Below, piece by piece: positions 32,442-42,358 of a DNA stretch of 64,000 nucleotides (position 1 is its first letter; each line of letters begins with the position of its first letter). Location of the stretch: NCBI RefSeq assembly GCF_007556585.1, contig NZ_VJNA01000014.1, positions 1-64,000 on the forward strand, given 5' to 3'. The translations under genes and the position numbers were made by a program. The DNA comes from Tepidimonas aquatica. Lineage in GTDB: Bacteria; Pseudomonadota; Gammaproteobacteria; Burkholderiales; Burkholderiaceae_C. The notes under the pieces were generated by a model. The model searched no databases, had not been told where the DNA came from, and saw only the letters and a program-made list of their open reading frames with translations.

Positions 32442-32473
32442 AAAAGGCCGCGCGGTGTGGCCTTTGTTGTTTT
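32442..32473 (+). terminator. Rho-independent terminator after leuA
   Basis: The stem AAGGCC (32444-32449)/GGCCTT (32459-32464), extendable by wobble pairing, is followed by TTTGTTGTTTT. It lies 24 bp after the leuA stop and before the next promoter. Confidence 0.75.
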
Positions 32474-32573
32474 CCGGCTTCAAAAAAGGGCGTCAAACGA
32501 TTGACGTGCTGAGCGTTTTGGTTGCTTTGAGGCGTATACTGGCCGCTTGTTGACGACACCCGAGGACGTGCCG

Positions 32574-33689
32574 ATGAAACGGATGCTGTCGTTGCGCTTG
32601 CGCGCTGTGCTGGGCGCGCTGCTGGTGGGCATGGCCGTGCTGCCGGCGGCGCCCGAGGCGGGCGCGGCCACCCGCAAAAAGGCCACGGTGGTCAAACCAG
32701 TCAAACAACAAGCGACGGTCAAGAAAAAGGCGCTGGCGCCGACGGCGCGCGCGCCCAAAGCCGCCCTGCTGCCGTCCTCCAGCCGTTCGCGCGCAGGTCG
32801 CGTTGAGGCTGGCGCGCGTGGGGCAGGTGGCGGCACGCGAGCGCTGGCGCTGGCTGGCGTGGCTGCGGGTGGGGCGGCCCTGGCCCAGGCGCACGACGAT
32901 GCGCCGGGCGTGGATGGCCTGCGCCTGCACTCCAACGCCGTGCTGGTGATGGATGTCGACACCCAAGCGGTGCTGCTGAGCAAAAACGATGACGCGGTGC
33001 TGCCGATCGCGTCGATCACCAAGCTGATGACAGCGCTGGTGGTGGTGGATGCTGGTCTGCCGATGGACGAGGTGCTGACGATCACCGAGGACGACGTGGA
33101 CCGCCTCAAGGGCAGCGGCTCGCGGCTGGCCGTCGGCACCCGTCTGACGCGTGCCGAGGCGCTGCACCTGGCCCTGATGGCCAGCGAAAACCGGGCCGCG
33201 CACGCCTTGGGGCGCACCTACCCCGGCGGGGTGGGCGCGTTTGTGGCGGCGATGAACAACAAGGCAGCTGAGCTGGGCCTGACCCAAACGCGCTTTGTCG
33301 AACCGACGGGGTTGTCCAGTGACAACCGTTCCAGCTTGCGGGACCTGGCGCGGTTGGTGGCGCAGGCATCGGCACGGCCGGCCCTGCGCCAATGGACCAC
33401 GTCGCCCGAGTACGAGCTGGCCGCTGGCCGCCGTGTGCTCCACTACCGCAACAGCAACAAGCTGGTGCGCGAAAGCGACTGGGATATCCTGCTGCAAAAG
33501 ACCGGCTACATCCGCGAAGCCGGGCGTTGCGTGGCGATGCAGGTGCGGCTGGCCGGACGCGACATCATCATGGTGTTGATGAACGCCGGCAATTCCGCAG
33601 CGCGCTGGGCCGATGCCGAGCAGTTGCTGCGCTGGCTCGAAAGGTCATTGCCCCGCCACCATGCCGGTGGTGGTGCGCCTCGTTCGTGA
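32574..33689 (+). CDS. pbpG: D-alanyl-D-alanine endopeptidase, PBP7/PbpG-like (peptidase S11)
   Basis: 371-residue exported penicillin-binding protein that trims or cuts peptidoglycan cross-links. The signal peptide lies at about 1-32. A Lys/Ala/Ser-rich linker runs to about 110, then the S11 domain has SITK (Ser147-Lys150), SEN (204-206) and KTG in LQKTGYIREAG. The low-complexity linker is longer than in E. coli PBP7 and may span the periplasm. Start ATG 32574. TATACT at 32535-32540 is a -10 candidate. Confidence 0.9.
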   Translation: MKRMLSLRLRAVLGALLVGMAVLPAAPEAGAATRKKATVVKPVKQQATVKKKALAPTARAPKAALLPSSSRSRAGRVEAGARGAGGGTRALALAGVAAGGAALAQAHDDAPGVDGLRLHSNAVLVMDVDTQAVLLSKNDDAVLPIASITKLMTALVVVDAGLPMDEVLTITEDDVDRLKGSGSRLAVGTRLTRAEALHLALMASENRAAHALGRTYPGGVGAFVAAMNNKAAELGLTQTRFVEPTGLSSDNRSSLRDLARLVAQASARPALRQWTTSPEYELAAGRRVLHYRNSNKLVRESDWDILLQKTGYIREAGRCVAMQVRLAGRDIIMVLMNAGNSAARWADAEQLLRWLERSLPRHHAGGGAPRS

Positions 33690-33734
33690 GGGCTGTGCAC
33701 CGAGCGGCGAGCCGCCGCCGCATCGGTACCTCCA

Positions 33735-34550
33735 TCAGCGGCCAGCAGTGGCGGGGGGCGTGCCGCGGTAGCCCAGTGCGGCGCTGATGCGCGCGGCGGT
33801 GGCCTGCAGTTTGGCGATCCACCCTTCGTCGATGCGGTCGGCTGGTGCGGAGATCGACAAGCCGGCCACCAGCTGGCCCTGGTCGTCGTAGATGCCGGCG
33901 GCCATGCAGCGCACGCCGAGCTCCAGCTCTTCGTTGTCGCGCGCCACGCCCAGGCGACGGCACTGCGCCAGCTCTTTTTCCAGTGCGGCCAGTTGGGTGA
34001 TGCTGTTGGGGGTGTTGCCGGCCAGGCCGGTGCGGGTGGCGTAGGCGCGCAGCCGCTCGGGATCCTCTTGCGCCAAAAAGAGCTTGCCGACCGACGTCAG
34101 ATGCAACGGTGCGCGCCCGCCGATGGCACGCACCACCTGCATGCCGGAGCGCTCGCTGTAGGCGCGCTCAATGTAGACGATTTCGTCGCCCTGCCGCACC
34201 GAGAGGTTGACCGGTTGGCGGATCTGCCGGTGCAGCTCGCGCATCGGCCCCAGTGCCGCTTCGCGCACATCGAGCCGGGCTTTGACGAGGTTGCCCAGCT
34301 CCAGCAGCCGCAGACCCAAACGGTACACGCCCGGCTCGGGCCGCTCGACGAAGCGGCCGATGGCCAGGTCGCTGAGGATGCGATGGGCGGTAGAGGGGTG
34401 CAGGCCGGCCTCGTCGGCCAGCGTTTTGAGGGGCACCGGCTCGTCGTGGCGGGCCAAGGCATCCAGCAACACAAATGCGCGCTGCAGCACCTGTACGCTG
34501 GGCTGCGCGGCTTCGGACTTGCTCGGGGGAGACGCGGAAAGACGCTTCAC
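33735..34550 (-). CDS. IclR family transcriptional regulator
   Basis: 271-residue regulator. The N-terminal winged helix (about 18-80) includes LKTLADEAGLHPSTAHRILSDL, shown here in part as the recognition helix region. The C-terminal IclR effector domain runs to about 260, with conserved VNLSVRQGDEIVYIER. The start is GTG 34550, with TAAAAT 6 nt upstream on the minus strand. The target is not evident: pbpG is convergent and bpt lies upstream on the same strand. IclR proteins usually respond to small organic acids. Confidence 0.9.
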   Translation of the reverse strand: MKRLSASPPSKSEAAQPSVQVLQRAFVLLDALARHDEPVPLKTLADEAGLHPSTAHRILSDLAIGRFVERPEPGVYRLGLRLLELGNLVKARLDVREAALGPMRELHRQIRQPVNLSVRQGDEIVYIERAYSERSGMQVVRAIGGRAPLHLTSVGKLFLAQEDPERLRAYATRTGLAGNTPNSITQLAALEKELAQCRRLGVARDNEELELGVRCMAAGIYDDQGQLVAGLSISAPADRIDEGWIAKLQATAARISAALGYRGTPPATAGR

Positions 34551-34556
34551 GCCATC

Positions 34557-34562
34557 ATTTTA
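34557..34562 (-). promoter_or_regulatory. -10-like hexamer upstream of the iclR-type gene
   Basis: TAAAAT on the minus strand lies 6 nt before the GTG start, predicting a leaderless message. Confidence 0.35.
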
Positions 34563-34648
34563 CAAGGTGAAATGACGTTGCGCTGCACGTCGCGGCGCAG
34601 CCGGGCCGGCCGGATCCCGACACCGGCGTCGTCGCCCCATCGACGTCG

Positions 34649-35380
34649 TCAGTCAACCGTTTGCCAGCGGCCGTTGAGCAGCAGCTCGTGCGGGCGAAAG
34701 CGTGCTTTGTAGGCCATTTTGGGGCTGGCTTCGATCCAGTAGCCCAGGTACACGTACGGCAGTTGCAGCTCGCGCGCCTGATCGATTTGCCACAGCACCG
34801 CGTAAGTGCCCAGCGAGCCGGGCCAGTTAGGCTCGTAAAAGGTGTAGACGGCCGACAGGCCGTCGTCCAGGATGTCGATCAGCGCCACCATCACCAGCCG
34901 CTCGCCCTGGTCGGCGGGGGTGCGGAACTCCACCAGCCGGGAGTTGACGTGGCTTTGCAGCAGAAACTGGCTGTACTGTTCGACGTTGTCGTGGTCCATG
35001 CCGCCGCCCGGGTGGCGCAGCCGCTGGTAGCGCAGGTACAGCGCGTAATGTTCGGGCGAATAACCCAGCCGCATGACCCGGACGTTGAGGTCGGCGTGCT
35101 GGCGCCACACCCGCCGCTGCGTGCGGTTGGGCCGAAAGTCGGTGGCGCGCACACGCAACGGCACGCAGGCATGGCAGCCGTCACAGTACGGGCGGTAGGT
35201 GAACAGGCCACTGCGCCGAAACCCTGCCGCCACCAGCCGGGCGTAGGTCTCACCCTGGATCAGGTGGCTGGGGGTGGCCACCTGCGAGCGCGCCTGCCGG
35301 TCCGGCAGGTAGCTGCAGGGGTAGGGGGCCGTGGCGTAGAACTGCACGGCCGCCAGGGGGAGTTCATGCAAGCGGGTCAC
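34649..35380 (-). CDS. bpt: aspartate/glutamate leucyltransferase Bpt
   Basis: 243-residue N-degron enzyme that transfers Leu from Leu-tRNA to proteins with N-terminal Asp or Glu, marking them for ClpAP. The ATE N-domain has a Cys-rich motif ([25 protein letters not shown]), and the ATE C-domain has [20 protein letters not shown]. The start is GTG 35380, overlapping the aat stop (GTGA). Last gene of nth-aat-bpt, so both leucyl-transfer branches of the N-degron pathway are coupled. Confidence 0.94.
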   Translation of the reverse strand: MTRLHELPLAAVQFYATAPYPCSYLPDRQARSQVATPSHLIQGETYARLVAAGFRRSGLFTYRPYCDGCHACVPLRVRATDFRPNRTQRRVWRQHADLNVRVMRLGYSPEHYALYLRYQRLRHPGGGMDHDNVEQYSQFLLQSHVNSRLVEFRTPADQGERLVMVALIDILDDGLSAVYTFYEPNWPGSLGTYAVLWQIDQARELQLPYVYLGYWIEASPKMAYKARFRPHELLLNGRWQTVD

Positions 35381-36156
35381 GGCACGGTGGGGGTGGCAAG
35401 GTCCAACGGGGCCTGCGGCCACAGCTGGTTCCAGTATAGGGGGTCGAAGCACCACCGCGGTGCCGGCGCGTCGATGGCCTGTTGCAGCATCTGGACAAAT
35501 TGGCGGCGTGGCAGAGGCGCGGCACCCAGCGAGGCCAGGTGTCGCGTTTGCTGCTGGCAGTCGATCAACGCCACACCCCAGGCACGGCAGGCCGCCACCA
35601 ACGCCGCCAGGGCCATCTTGGAGGCATCGCGGCGATGCGTGAACATCGACTCGCCAAACACCGCCCGCCCCAGGTTGACCAGGTACAAACCGCCGACGAG
35701 CTCGCCGTCCCACCAGGCTTCGACGCTGTGCGCATGGCCAGCCCGGTGCAGCGCGCGGTAAGCAGCCTGCATGTCCGGCACGATCCAGGTGCCGTCTTGG
35801 CCCGGGCGGGGCGTACTGGCACAGGCGGCGATGACGGCGTCGAAGGCGCTGTCGATGCGCACCTGCAGCTGACCGCGCCGCAGGGCGGCGCGCAAGGCCT
35901 TGCGCAGCGAGTCGTGCAGGCGAAACGCCTGCGGCAGCAACACCATGCGCGGGTCGGGGCTCCACCACAGGATCGGCTGCTCCGGCCCGTACCAAGGGAA
36001 GATACCTTGGCGGTAGGCTGCCACCAGGGTCGGCACATCCAGCGCGCCCCCCGCGGCCAGCAGGCCCGGAATCGGGTCGTGCGCCCCCCAGGCGCGCTCG
36101 ACCGGTGGGAACGGCGCCCCCGGCTCCAACCAGGGCAGGGTGGGTGAGCGGGTCAT
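35377..36156 (-). CDS. aat: leucyl/phenylalanyl-tRNA--protein transferase Aat
   Basis: 259-residue enzyme that adds Leu or Phe to proteins with N-terminal Lys or Arg. Family motifs: [24 protein letters not shown], and [10 protein letters not shown] near 75-85, plus [19 protein letters not shown] use ATG 36156, whose ATGA overlaps the nth stop; the frame extends upstream within nth with no support. It is followed by bpt with a 4-bp overlap. Confidence 0.95.
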   Translation of the reverse strand: MTRSPTLPWLEPGAPFPPVERAWGAHDPIPGLLAAGGALDVPTLVAAYRQGIFPWYGPEQPILWWSPDPRMVLLPQAFRLHDSLRKALRAALRRGQLQVRIDSAFDAVIAACASTPRPGQDGTWIVPDMQAAYRALHRAGHAHSVEAWWDGELVGGLYLVNLGRAVFGESMFTHRRDASKMALAALVAACRAWGVALIDCQQQTRHLASLGAAPLPRRQFVQMLQQAIDAPAPRWCFDPLYWNQLWPQAPLDLATPTVP

Positions 36157-36836
36157 GGCCGCAAGGGGGCGCCGCGCGCGGCGGAGCTGGCCTTGGGCTG
36201 GGTGGCTGCTTGGGCGTGTTCGCACCACGAGCGCACGACGCAGCGCCCGCAGTGGGGCGTGCGCGCCGTGCAGGTGTAGCGCCCGTGCAGGATCAGCCAA
36301 TGGTGCGCATCGCGTGCGTAGCGCTCGGGCACGCGCCGCAGCAGGGCTTGCTCCACCTGCAACGGCGTTTTGCCGGGTGCCAGCCCGGTGCGGTTGGCCA
36401 CGCGAAAGATGTGCGTGTCCACGGCCATCGTCGGCTCGCCAAAGGCGACGTTGAGCACGACGTTGGCTGTTTTGCGGCCTACGCCGGGCAGCGCCTGCAG
36501 CGCCGCGCGGTCGCGCGGCACTTGGCCACCGTGCTGTTGCAGCAAGCGCTGGCAGGTCTGCAGCAGGTGGCGGGCTTTGCTGCGGTACAGGCCGATGGTG
36601 CGGATGTGCGCCTCCAAGCCCTGCTGCCCCAACGCAAGAATGGCCTGCGGCGTGTTGGCCACGGCAAACAGCCGCCGTGTCGCTTGGTTGACGCTGCGGT
36701 CGGTGGCTTGGGCGCTCAGCAGCACCGCCACCAACAGCTCGAACACGCTCGTATACTCAAGTTCGGTTTGTGGCGCGGGGCGCTCGGCCTGCAAGGCCGC
36801 AAAAAACGCTTCGATGTCACGAGGTTTCATCACCAT
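36153..36836 (-). CDS. nth: endonuclease III
   Basis: 227-residue DNA glycosylase/AP lyase that removes oxidised pyrimidines. The helix-hairpin-helix [12 protein letters not shown] has the catalytic Lys, and AVDTHIFRV has the catalytic Asp. The C-terminal Fe-S motif is [17 protein letters not shown]. The start may be ATG 36836 or ATG 36830, two codons later; neither has a good SD. First gene of the nth-aat-bpt set, divergent from the aminotransferase gene. Confidence 0.95.
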   Translation of the reverse strand: MVMKPRDIEAFFAALQAERPAPQTELEYTSVFELLVAVLLSAQATDRSVNQATRRLFAVANTPQAILALGQQGLEAHIRTIGLYRSKARHLLQTCQRLLQQHGGQVPRDRAALQALPGVGRKTANVVLNVAFGEPTMAVDTHIFRVANRTGLAPGKTPLQVEQALLRRVPERYARDAHHWLILHGRYTCTARTPHCGRCVVRSWCEHAQAATQPKASSAARGAPLRP

Positions 36837-36907
36837 GGTGGGGTGGCCCGTCGGCTTGGGTGCGCAGGCGGGGCGGCACGGCCCTGCCGATTGCCAAAGG
36901 ATACGCT

Positions 36908-38131
36908 ATGTCGGATGCTGCGGCACCGTCGTCGGTGCGTTTTGCTGATCGCCTGGCCAACGTCGAGACGTCGGCCATTCGCGAGCTGTTCAAACTGCTG
37001 GGCAAACCCGGCATCATCAGTTTTGCCGGCGGGTTCCCTGACGCGGCGCTGTTCGATGTGGACGGCATCCGCGAGGCGTCGCTGGCCGCGCTGGCTACCA
37101 ACCCAGGGGCGGCACTGCAGTACGGCGCCACCGAGGGCTTTGACCCGCTGCGCGAGCAGCTGGCGGCGTTCATGGCCGTCAAGGGCGTGACCGAGCTGTC
37201 CCCCGCCGACCTGATCGTGACCACCGGCAGCCAGCAGGCGTTGGACCTGATCGGCAAAACGCTGATCTCGCCGGGCGACAAGGTCATCGTCGAGGGGCCG
37301 ACGTTTTTGGCCACGATCCAGTGCTTCAAGCTGTACGGGGCCGAGCTGATCACGGTGCCGGTGGACGGGCAGGGCGCGGACGTGGACGCCTTGGAGCGCC
37401 AGATCGAGCAGCACCGGCCCAAGCTCGTGTACCTGATCCCGGCCTTTGGCAACCCCAGTGGGGCCACGATGTCGCTGCAGCGCCGCCGGCGTGTGCTGGA
37501 GCTGGCCGCGCGCACCCACACGCTGGTGGTGGAAGACGACCCCTACGGTGACCTGTACTTCGATCAGCCACCGCCGCCCAGCCTGCTGGCACTGAGCGCC
37601 CAGGTGCCCGGCAGCCGCGCCTGCCTGGTGCACTGCGGCAGCTTGAGCAAGGTGCTGTCGCCGGGCTTGCGCATCGGCTGGATGGTGGCGCCACCGGCGT
37701 TGCTGGCCAAGGCCACGATGTGCAAGCAGTTCAGCGATGCGCACACCAGCACGTTGGCGCAGGCTATCGCCGCGCAGTACCTGGCCGCCGGGCGCATGCC
37801 GGCGACGCTGGCGCGCGTGCGCAGCATTTACGCCCGCCGCGCCCAGGCCATGGTGCAGGCGCTGCGCCAGACGCTGGGGGACACCATCGACTTCGTGCCG
37901 CCGCAGGGTGGGCTGTTCGTTTGGGCGCGGCTGACCGGCGCCGGTGGCGCGTGCCACGACGGCGGCGTGTTGGCCCAGCGGGCCATCGAGCGCGGCGTGG
38001 CCTTCGTGCCGGGCGCGCCGTTCTTCGCCCGCCAGCCCGACCACGCCACGTTGCGCCTGAGTTTTGCCACGGTGGACGAAGACCGCATCCGCGAAGGCGT
38101 GCAGCGCCTAAGGGCGGCGTTGGGCACGTAG
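36908..38131 (+). CDS. PLP-dependent aminotransferase, class I/II (2-aminoadipate/MocR-related type)
   Basis: 407-residue fold-type I aminotransferase. The N-terminal segment [16 protein letters not shown] resembles 2-aminoadipate and LysN-type enzymes. PLP residues: [23 protein letters not shown] (Asn), [12 protein letters not shown] (Asp/Tyr) and [14 protein letters not shown] (Schiff-base Lys). There is no DNA-binding domain, so it is not a full MocR regulator. Start ATG 36908. The amino donor and pathway are not clear; a broad-specificity aromatic or aminoadipate role is typical of the family. Confidence 0.88.
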   Translation: MSDAAAPSSVRFADRLANVETSAIRELFKLLGKPGIISFAGGFPDAALFDVDGIREASLAALATNPGAALQYGATEGFDPLREQLAAFMAVKGVTELSPADLIVTTGSQQALDLIGKTLISPGDKVIVEGPTFLATIQCFKLYGAELITVPVDGQGADVDALERQIEQHRPKLVYLIPAFGNPSGATMSLQRRRRVLELAARTHTLVVEDDPYGDLYFDQPPPPSLLALSAQVPGSRACLVHCGSLSKVLSPGLRIGWMVAPPALLAKATMCKQFSDAHTSTLAQAIAAQYLAAGRMPATLARVRSIYARRAQAMVQALRQTLGDTIDFVPPQGGLFVWARLTGAGGACHDGGVLAQRAIERGVAFVPGAPFFARQPDHATLRLSFATVDEDRIREGVQRLRAALGT

Positions 38132-38189
38132 GGGGGCGCCTACCTCCGACTGCGCGGCCACGCAACAAGAGCAAACAAGGGAGGGCCTT

Positions 38190-38870
38190 GTGCTCAAACT
38201 CGAGCAGATTCAAAAAAAAAGCGCAGACCTCTCGGGTGTGGAACCAGGGCAGGTGGTGCGTATCGTCGGCACCGAGCCTGCGAGTAGCGACTCCCTGACC
38301 GTCTACTACAAAACCGCTGACGGTACGCTGCGCGAGCGTATGCTCTTTCGCACCGACGAGGCGAACCTGTCGCTGGCCGAAGTGGGTCGCCCCTGGGCCT
38401 TCGATGCCCCTGGCGAGGAATTCAAGCTCGCCGCCGAGGCCTACCGCATCAACCTGGCCCACCTGTTCGATCCGATGATGGCGGTGCACACGTCGAACGT
38501 GGAGCCGCTGCCCTCTGAGGCCGGCGGCGATGCGGCCACGACGACCGTTCCCGCCGGTGGCGGCACGCCCTGTGTGGAGGATTCGGCTAAGGGTGGCTAT
38601 GCCTCAGGCGGCGTCACTGTGGGGCAGGCGGTCAAGAAGCAGTTCTACGGCAGCATCGAGCTCGACCCGATTCTCGCTAAGAAACAGTTCGCCGATCTGG
38701 TCGACGAGGTCGTCCAGCAGTTCACCATGCGCCCTGGCGTGAAGGTCAAGATCGCCATCGAGATCCAGGCCGAGTCAGCCACCGGTTTCGACGATGGACT
38801 GCAGCGTGCGGTGAAGGAGAACTGCAACGTGCTGAAGTTCAAGAACGCTGAGTTCGAGCCGGGCGAGTGA
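38190..38870 (+). CDS. hybrid protein: SNF2-type helicase N-terminus joined to a DUF499-type ATPase C-terminal tail (probable deletion remnant)
   Basis: 226 residues from GTG 38190, with GGAGGG 5 nt upstream. Residues about 1-110 ([11 protein letters not shown], then [20 protein letters not shown] and [18 protein letters not shown]) match, from memory, the start of large SNF2/DISARM-like helicases, which then continue PLPHQITAVYE into the Walker A domain. Here the match stops at VEPLP. A Gly/Thr-rich stretch follows, then [10 protein letters not shown]...[13 protein letters not shown] and [17 protein letters not shown], which resembles the C-terminus of DUF499-type ATPases. No ATPase motif remains. 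Codon choice looks more mixed than in neighbours. Function, if any, is unknown. Confidence 0.7.
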   Translation: MLKLEQIQKKSADLSGVEPGQVVRIVGTEPASSDSLTVYYKTADGTLRERMLFRTDEANLSLAEVGRPWAFDAPGEEFKLAAEAYRINLAHLFDPMMAVHTSNVEPLPSEAGGDAATTTVPAGGGTPCVEDSAKGGYASGGVTVGQAVKKQFYGSIELDPILAKKQFADLVDEVVQQFTMRPGVKVKIAIEIQAESATGFDDGLQRAVKENCNVLKFKNAEFEPGE

Positions 38871-38890
38871 CCGTTTGGGGTTGGGGGCGG

Positions 38891-39469
38891 TTACGCGGGT
38901 GACAATAAATTGACCGCGATGCGCCAGCGCATCCCCCAGCCGGTGGTGTAGCCGACGGTGACGTGGCGCAGGCGGCCGTCGGCTTGCAGGACCGCGAAGA
39001 CCGGCACCGAGCGCCAGCCGTGCGCCGTAGCGAGGCGCCCGTCGGGGTCCAGGATAGTGACCCAGGGCAGGCCACGCTGGCGTAGATGGGCGCGCACGGC
39101 GCGGGCGTCGCCGCTGCGGGTGGCCACGGTGATGACCGGGTGGTCACGCGCCAGTGCCGTGACGTTGCTCTCTTCCAGTCGGCAGATGCTGCACCACGTC
39201 GCCCACACGTGCAGCGCCACCGGCGCATCCGCCGGCACGCCCAGGCGCTCGCGCAGCTGGTCCAGGGTGCCGCGGTGCTGGGTGCCGTCGGGCAGCAGCC
39301 AGTCGACCGTGCCGCTGTCCACCCAGCGCGGGGGCGTGTCACGGGTCAGCCATGCCTGCACCCCCAGGAAAACCCCAACGGCCAGGGTCAGGGTCAGTAC
39401 AGTTTCGCGCAGAAAATGCTGCCAACGATGCCTGCCGCTTGGTGCGCTGTTGTGTTGATCTTCACCCAT
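38891..39469 (-). CDS. membrane-anchored thioredoxin-like protein
   Basis: 192 residues with an N-terminal membrane anchor (about 20-41, [19 protein letters not shown]) and a periplasmic thioredoxin fold with CSIC in [14 protein letters not shown], plus a cis-Pro region [10 protein letters not shown]. It resembles proteins of the suppressor-of-copper-sensitivity/DsbD-associated group. The ATG 39469 overlaps, on the opposite strand, an unused ATG of trpB (shared CATG). No SD is visible upstream. It probably reduces or oxidises exported proteins. Confidence 0.83.
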   Translation of the reverse strand: MGEDQHNSAPSGRHRWQHFLRETVLTLTLAVGVFLGVQAWLTRDTPPRWVDSGTVDWLLPDGTQHRGTLDQLRERLGVPADAPVALHVWATWCSICRLEESNVTALARDHPVITVATRSGDARAVRAHLRQRGLPWVTILDPDGRLATAHGWRSVPVFAVLQADGRLRHVTVGYTTGWGMRWRIAVNLLSPA

Positions 39470-39482
39470 GGAGCCGCTGCCG

Positions 39483-40853
39483 ATGACTACGCCTACCAAA
39501 TACCTGCTGCAAGAAAGCCAGATGCCCAAGTTCTGGTACAACATCGCGGCCGACCTGCCGAAGGCACCGCCGCCGGTGCTGCACCCGGGGACGTTGCAGC
39601 CGGTCGGGCCGGACGATCTGGCGCCGCTGTTTCCGATGGAGCTTATTCTGCAGGAGGTCAGCACCGAGCGCGAGATCGAAATCCCGGAGCCGGTGCGCGA
39701 GATTTACCGCCTGTGGCGCCCGAGTCCGCTGTTTCGCGCGCACCGGCTGGAAAAGGCGCTGGGTACGCCCGCCAAGATTTTTTATAAGTACGAAGGCGTC
39801 AGCCCCGCCGGCAGCCACAAGCCCAACACCGCGGTGCCGCAGGCGTTTTACAACGCGCAGGCCGGCACCAAGCGGCTGACCACCGAAACCGGCGCAGGGC
39901 AGTGGGGTACGTCGCTGTCGTTTGCGGGGCAGCTGTTCGGGCTGGAGGTGCTGGTGTTCCAGGTGCGTGTCAGCTACGACCAAAAGCCGTACCGCCGCGC
40001 GGTCATGGAGACCTATGGCGCGCGTTGCCTGCCGTCCCCGTCGTCCGAAACGGAATACGGCCGCCGCGTGCTGGCGCAGCGACCGGACCACCCGGGCAGC
40101 CTGGGCATTGCCATCTCGGAGGCGGTGGAGCTGGCCGCGCAGCGCGACGACACCAAGTACGCGCTGGGGTCGGTGCTCAACCACGTGCTGCTGCACCAGA
40201 CGGTCATTGGGCTGGAAGCGATGGAGCAGCTGCAAATGGCCGATGCGTGGCCGGACGTGATCGTCGGCGCCACCGGTGGTGGCAGCAACTTCGCCGGCAT
40301 CGCGTTTCCGTTCATCGGGCACGCGCTGCGCGGCGGCGCGCGCCCGCGCGTGGTGGCGGTGGAGCCGGCGGCATGCCCGTCGTTGACCCGGGGCCGCTAC
40401 GCCTACGACTTTGGCGACACGGCGCACCTGACGCCGCTGACCAAGATGCACACGCTGGGTTCGACGTTCACGCCGCCACCGTTCCACGCCGGCGGCCTGC
40501 GCTACCACGGCATGGCGCCGCTGGTGTCGCACCTCAAGGAGCTGGGCTTGATCGAGGCGGTGGCGTACACGCAGACGCAGTGCTTCGAGGCTGGTGTGCT
40601 GTTTGCGCGCAGCGAAGGCATCGTGCCGGCGCCGGAGGCCAACCACGCCGTCAAGGGCGCCATCGAGGAGGCCCTGCGCTGCAAGCGCGAGGGCAAGAGC
40701 GAAACGATCCTGTTCAACCTGTGCGGCCACGGCCACTTTGACATGGCGGCCTACCAGAAGTACTTTGCCGGCGAGCTGAAAGACGAGACCTACGACGAGC
40801 GCGAGCTGGCGATGGCGCTGGCCGGTCTGCCCAGCGTGCCGGAGCCGGCCTGA
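39483..40853 (+). CDS. tryptophan synthase beta chain, TrpB2 type
   Basis: 456-residue PLP enzyme. The Schiff-base Lys is in [18 protein letters not shown], the phosphate loop is GATGGGSNF, and [12 protein letters not shown] is typical. The long N-terminal region ([21 protein letters not shown]) marks the TrpB2 branch, which often occurs apart from trpA, as here. TrpB2 can make Trp from indole and Ser, perhaps salvaging indole. The start ATG 39483 has GGAG 9 nt upstream; the ATG at 39468 is less likely. Confidence 0.92.
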   Translation: MTTPTKYLLQESQMPKFWYNIAADLPKAPPPVLHPGTLQPVGPDDLAPLFPMELILQEVSTEREIEIPEPVREIYRLWRPSPLFRAHRLEKALGTPAKIFYKYEGVSPAGSHKPNTAVPQAFYNAQAGTKRLTTETGAGQWGTSLSFAGQLFGLEVLVFQVRVSYDQKPYRRAVMETYGARCLPSPSSETEYGRRVLAQRPDHPGSLGIAISEAVELAAQRDDTKYALGSVLNHVLLHQTVIGLEAMEQLQMADAWPDVIVGATGGGSNFAGIAFPFIGHALRGGARPRVVAVEPAACPSLTRGRYAYDFGDTAHLTPLTKMHTLGSTFTPPPFHAGGLRYHGMAPLVSHLKELGLIEAVAYTQTQCFEAGVLFARSEGIVPAPEANHAVKGAIEEALRCKREGKSETILFNLCGHGHFDMAAYQKYFAGELKDETYDERELAMALAGLPSVPEPA

Positions 40854-40907
40854 GTCACACCGACCCGCTGGCGGCGCGCAACACAGCGGGCGCGCCGGTC
40901 GCGCGCT

Positions 40908-41624
40908 TCAGGGCCGCACCACCTCCAGCAAGCGGTCCAGACCGCCCATGTCGATGGCGACGTTGGCCTGCTGGCGCACCTTGGGCTTGGCGCGGTAGGC
41001 CACCGACAGGCCGGCGGTGGCCATCATCTCCAGGTCGTTGGCGCCATCGCCCATGGCGATGGCTTGCTCGGGCGCGCAGCCGATCAGGTCGCACGCCTGC
41101 AGCAGGGTGCGACGCTTTTCGGCGCCGTCGCAGATGTCGCCCCAGTGTTGGTCGAGCAACCGGCCGGTGAGCCGCCCGTCCACGATTTCCAGCCGGTTGC
41201 TGCGCGCAAAGTCCAGCGCCAGCCGCTCGCGCAGCCGGTCGGTAAAGAACGTGAACCCGCCGCTGACCAGCAGCACCTTCAGCCCCGCAGCCTTGCACGC
41301 CAGCACCAGCTCGGCCGCGCCGGGGTTGAGTTTGAGGCGCTGGCGGTAGACGTCCTCCAAGTGCTGCACCGGCACGCCCGCCAGCAGCGCCACGCGGCGG
41401 CGCAGGCTTTCCTTGTAGTCGGCGATTTCGCCGCGCATGGCGGCTTCGGTGATGGCGGCCACTTCGGCCTTGCGGCCCGCGGCGTCGGCGATTTCGTCCA
41501 CGCATTCGATGTTGATCAGCGTGGAGTCCATGTCGAACGCGATCAGCTTGAAGTCGCGCAGGCGCAGCGGCGGCGTGAAACCCCGAACGGTCAGACCGGG
41601 GGCGATTTCGATCGGCTGGGTCAT
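40908..41624 (-). CDS. serB: phosphoserine phosphatase SerB
   Basis: 238-residue HAD-family enzyme for the last step of serine synthesis. The nucleophile Asp31 and Asp33 are in AFDMDSTLI, motif II is LLVSGGF, and motif IV is AMGDGANDLEM. There is no N-terminal ACT domain, so it is shorter than enterobacterial SerB. Its ATG is preceded by GATAAT 8 nt upstream on the minus strand. Convergent with trpB2, whose reaction uses serine. Confidence 0.95.
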   Translation of the reverse strand: MTQPIEIAPGLTVRGFTPPLRLRDFKLIAFDMDSTLINIECVDEIADAAGRKAEVAAITEAAMRGEIADYKESLRRRVALLAGVPVQHLEDVYRQRLKLNPGAAELVLACKAAGLKVLLVSGGFTFFTDRLRERLALDFARSNRLEIVDGRLTGRLLDQHWGDICDGAEKRRTLLQACDLIGCAPEQAIAMGDGANDLEMMATAGLSVAYRAKPKVRQQANVAIDMGGLDRLLEVVRP

Positions 41625-41632
41625 GGTGGTGG

Positions 41633-41638
41633 ATTATC
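41633..41638 (-). promoter_or_regulatory. -10-like hexamer just upstream of serB
   Basis: GATAAT on the minus strand lies 8 nt before the serB ATG and predicts a leaderless message. Confidence 0.4.
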
Positions 41639-41676
41639 GCGAGCGGCGGTGTGGGTCAGGGCAGGTGGCGCGTGGG

Positions 41677-42321
41677 TCAATACGCCACGTACCGCCCCGG
41701 TTTGTGGTTGATCGCCAGGGTCAGGTTCATCACGGCGGCGGCCAGCACCGACAGCGCCAGCCGCGGCGGATCCACCCACGGCAACGCCGCCAGCAAAATG
41801 CCGGCGTCGATGACCAGTTGCGTCACCCCGGCCCGCCAGCCCAGGCGCTCTTGCAGCCACAGCACCAGCGTGTTGAACCCACCCAGACTGGCACGGTGGC
41901 GAAACAGGATGATGAAGCCCACCCCGATCAGCAGCCCACCGCCAACCGCGGCAAACAACGGGTTCAGATGCTGCAGCCCGATCCAGTGCGGCATCGCTTC
42001 GGTGAAGGTGGCCAACAGCGCCACGGCCAGGATGGTCTTGAGCGTGAACGCCGCCCCCATGCGCACCCAAGCCAGCGCGTAAAACGGCAGGTTGATGGCA
42101 AACACCAGCGCCCCAAAGGGCCAGCCGGTGGCGTAGTGCGCCACGAACGCCAGGCCCACGGTGCCGCCGGTGACAAACCCGGCGTGTTTGAGCAGCACCA
42201 GGCCCAGCGCGACGATCAGCGTACCCGTCAGCAGCGCCTGGGCGTCGTCGAACCAGGTGTGGCGTGGCGCGGTCAGCGCCGTGTCGGGCTGTTCGTGGGC
42301 AGCGCAGGTGGGGGTGCTCAT
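41677..42321 (-). CDS. YitT family membrane protein
   Basis: 214-residue protein with about five hydrophobic helices. GGTVGLAFVAHYATGWPFG near 57-75 and GVGFIILFRHRASLGGFN near 130-150 are typical of the YitT_membrane family (Pfam DUF161 type). Function is unknown. I use ATG 42321; a GTG 45 nt earlier would overlap the mfd stop. No SD is visible. It is on the same strand as mfd and just after it. Confidence 0.83.
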   Translation of the reverse strand: MSTPTCAAHEQPDTALTAPRHTWFDDAQALLTGTLIVALGLVLLKHAGFVTGGTVGLAFVAHYATGWPFGALVFAINLPFYALAWVRMGAAFTLKTILAVALLATFTEAMPHWIGLQHLNPLFAAVGGGLLIGVGFIILFRHRASLGGFNTLVLWLQERLGWRAGVTQLVIDAGILLAALPWVDPPRLALSVLAAAVMNLTLAINHKPGRYVAY

Positions 42322-42358
42322 GGCGTCAGGCAGACATGCGGTGGGGTGTAGGAGGGGC

